Virus record (IMG/VR): IMGVR_UViG_3300028557_000194 | Span: 1 to 23,437 of that record | Source: a virus | Strand: one strand, 5' to 3' | Length of the DNA stretch: 23,437 bases | Part shown: piece after piece, positions 22,962 to 23,437 of the stretch | Position numbering within the stretch: position 1 is the first letter of the stretch | Layout of the letters: every line of letters begins with the position of its first letter | Program-made: the position numbers and the translations under genes | The notes under the pieces: model-generated | What the model was told of the DNA's origin: nothing | What the model saw: only the letters and a program-made list of their open reading frames with translations | Database searches by the model: none

Positions 22962-23339
22962 TCAGGCGCTTTGGCGCACCAGAATGCCCAGCGCCTTGAG
23001 TTGGGCGACTGCTGCATCGCGCTCTGCCACGGTGATGGCCGCAGGCCAGGTGAGTGCGTGTTGGGCCACCGTTCCGTGACGCGCCAGCATCAGTGCATCG
23101 TCCCGGTCGACCAAATAGGCATCGCAGTCTTGCAGCAACACACCACAGGCGAGTTGGCTGCCATCGGTTGCACTCGGATCAAGTTGTTTAACCTTGCCAG
23201 TGGCGGTCACCAGACCAACGACTGTCCCTAGTACCAGGGTTTGACCAGCAGTCAGGGTGGCGCGGTCGCGCGAGTAAAAGCCTTCGTCTTCATACTTGAG
23301 CAAATCGCCCAGATTGAGGGTTTGCTTGATTTCAGCCAT
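22962..23339 (-). CDS. Head decoration protein D (HDPD family)
   Basis: 125 residues: N-terminal flexible arm MAEIKQTLNLGDLLKYEDEG, then YSRDRATLTAGQTLVLGTVV, the core GLVTATGKVKQLDPSATDGS, LACGVLLQDCDAYLVDRDDA and HGTVAQHALTW. These are the marks of lambda gpD and the HDPD family, whose trimers clamp the expanded capsid at three-fold sites. A strong AGGAG 6 bases before ATG 23339 supports high expression. It lies directly upstream of the major capsid gene, as in lambda. Confidence 0.93.
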   Translation of the reverse strand: MAEIKQTLNLGDLLKYEDEGFYSRDRATLTAGQTLVLGTVVGLVTATGKVKQLDPSATDGSQLACGVLLQDCDAYLVDRDDALMLARHGTVAQHALTWPAAITVAERDAAVAQLKALGILVRQSA

Positions 23340-23374
23340 GGAGTTCTCCTATTAGTGAGGGGGTCAGGTGGGAT

Positions 23375-23437
23375 TTAGCGAGCACCGATTCGGGCTTTGA
23401 CGGCGGCAATCAGCGGGTTGTCAGGCGAAGCCGGGTT
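23375..23437 (-). CDS. C-terminal end of an upstream head gene, probably the head maturation protease/scaffold (partial)
   Basis: Only the last 20 codons are in the window (NPASPDNPLIAAVKARIGAR, TAA at 23377-23375). A short Pro-rich linker followed by PLIAAVKARIG resembles the C-terminal tails of S49-type capsid proteases (lambda gpC and its Nu3 scaffold), and gene order predicts that gene here. Too little is visible to prove it. A 35-base gap with the Shine-Dalgarno sequence of the decoration gene follows. Confidence 0.6.
   Translation of the reverse strand, partial: NPASPDNPLIAAVKARIGAR

Noticed and set aside
1-23437. CRISPR arrays, tRNA or rRNA genes, defence or toxin-antitoxin genes
   Set aside because: No regularly spaced direct repeats, cloverleaf-like segments or recognisable defence or toxin proteins were seen. 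Genes on the minus strand are almost contiguous from 23437 to 625.

Overview
The window is most of the late region of a lambda-like, long-tailed (siphovirus-type) prophage. It carries head decoration and capsid genes, connector genes, a full non-contractile tail module and a lysis cassette, all on the minus strand, so transcription runs right to left. No tail sheath is visible. Terminase, portal, most of the head protease, the integrase and the lysogeny control genes are absent and would lie beyond the right edge or elsewhere. The host is probably a betaproteobacterium of the Burkholderiales (Comamonadaceae-like). This is inferred from the GC-rich coding sequence and from the style of the glycosyltransferase and IS21-type transposase remnants at the left edge; no rRNA or tRNA confirms it.

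Layout in transcription order, from the right: the C-terminal tail of a gene that by position should be the head maturation protease (23375-23437); decoration protein D (22962-23339); gpE-type major capsid protein (21877-22899); head-tail joining protein (21558-21863); tail terminator (21106-21552); tail tube (20279-21052); a tail assembly chaperone pair with a U7 slippery site for -1 frameshifting (19676-20319); minor tail protein Z-like/DUF6441-like protein (19035-19679); tape measure protein of 1351 residues (14945-19000). Next comes a distal tail and host-contact module of nine genes (2064-14931). It includes a 1206-residue beta-repeat protein, two proteins sharing a transthyretin-like beta-sandwich, a fibre-like protein with a discoidin-like and two LamG-like domains, and a 949-residue tip protein with five ~75-residue N-terminal repeats in front of a hub-like C-terminus. 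A rho-independent terminator (1901-1922) ends the tail block. The lysis cassette follows: a DUF6127-like single-TM protein, a GTA-type 3TM holin and a GH24 lysozyme, joined by ATGA overlaps.

The lysozyme stop overlaps, tail to tail, the stop of a plus-strand ORF that runs in from the left edge. That ORF is a chimera: about 36 residues resembling the catalytic core of an IS21-family transposase (IstA), fused in frame to the C-terminal half of a family 4 glycosyltransferase. The prophage boundary therefore sits in a rearranged segment, and no spanin (Rz/Rz1) gene follows the lysozyme.

The most useful observations are the tail-chaperone frameshift, whose -1 frame is open and encodes a sensible continuation; a probable non-canonical ATA start for the same gene; the chimeric boundary ORF; the internal repeats of the tail tip proteins; and a 12-codon coupling ORF between two tail genes. 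I see no CRISPR array, tRNA, rRNA, reverse transcriptase, defence system or toxin-antitoxin pair. I found no clearly new biological system; it looks like a coherent but poorly characterised tail module.
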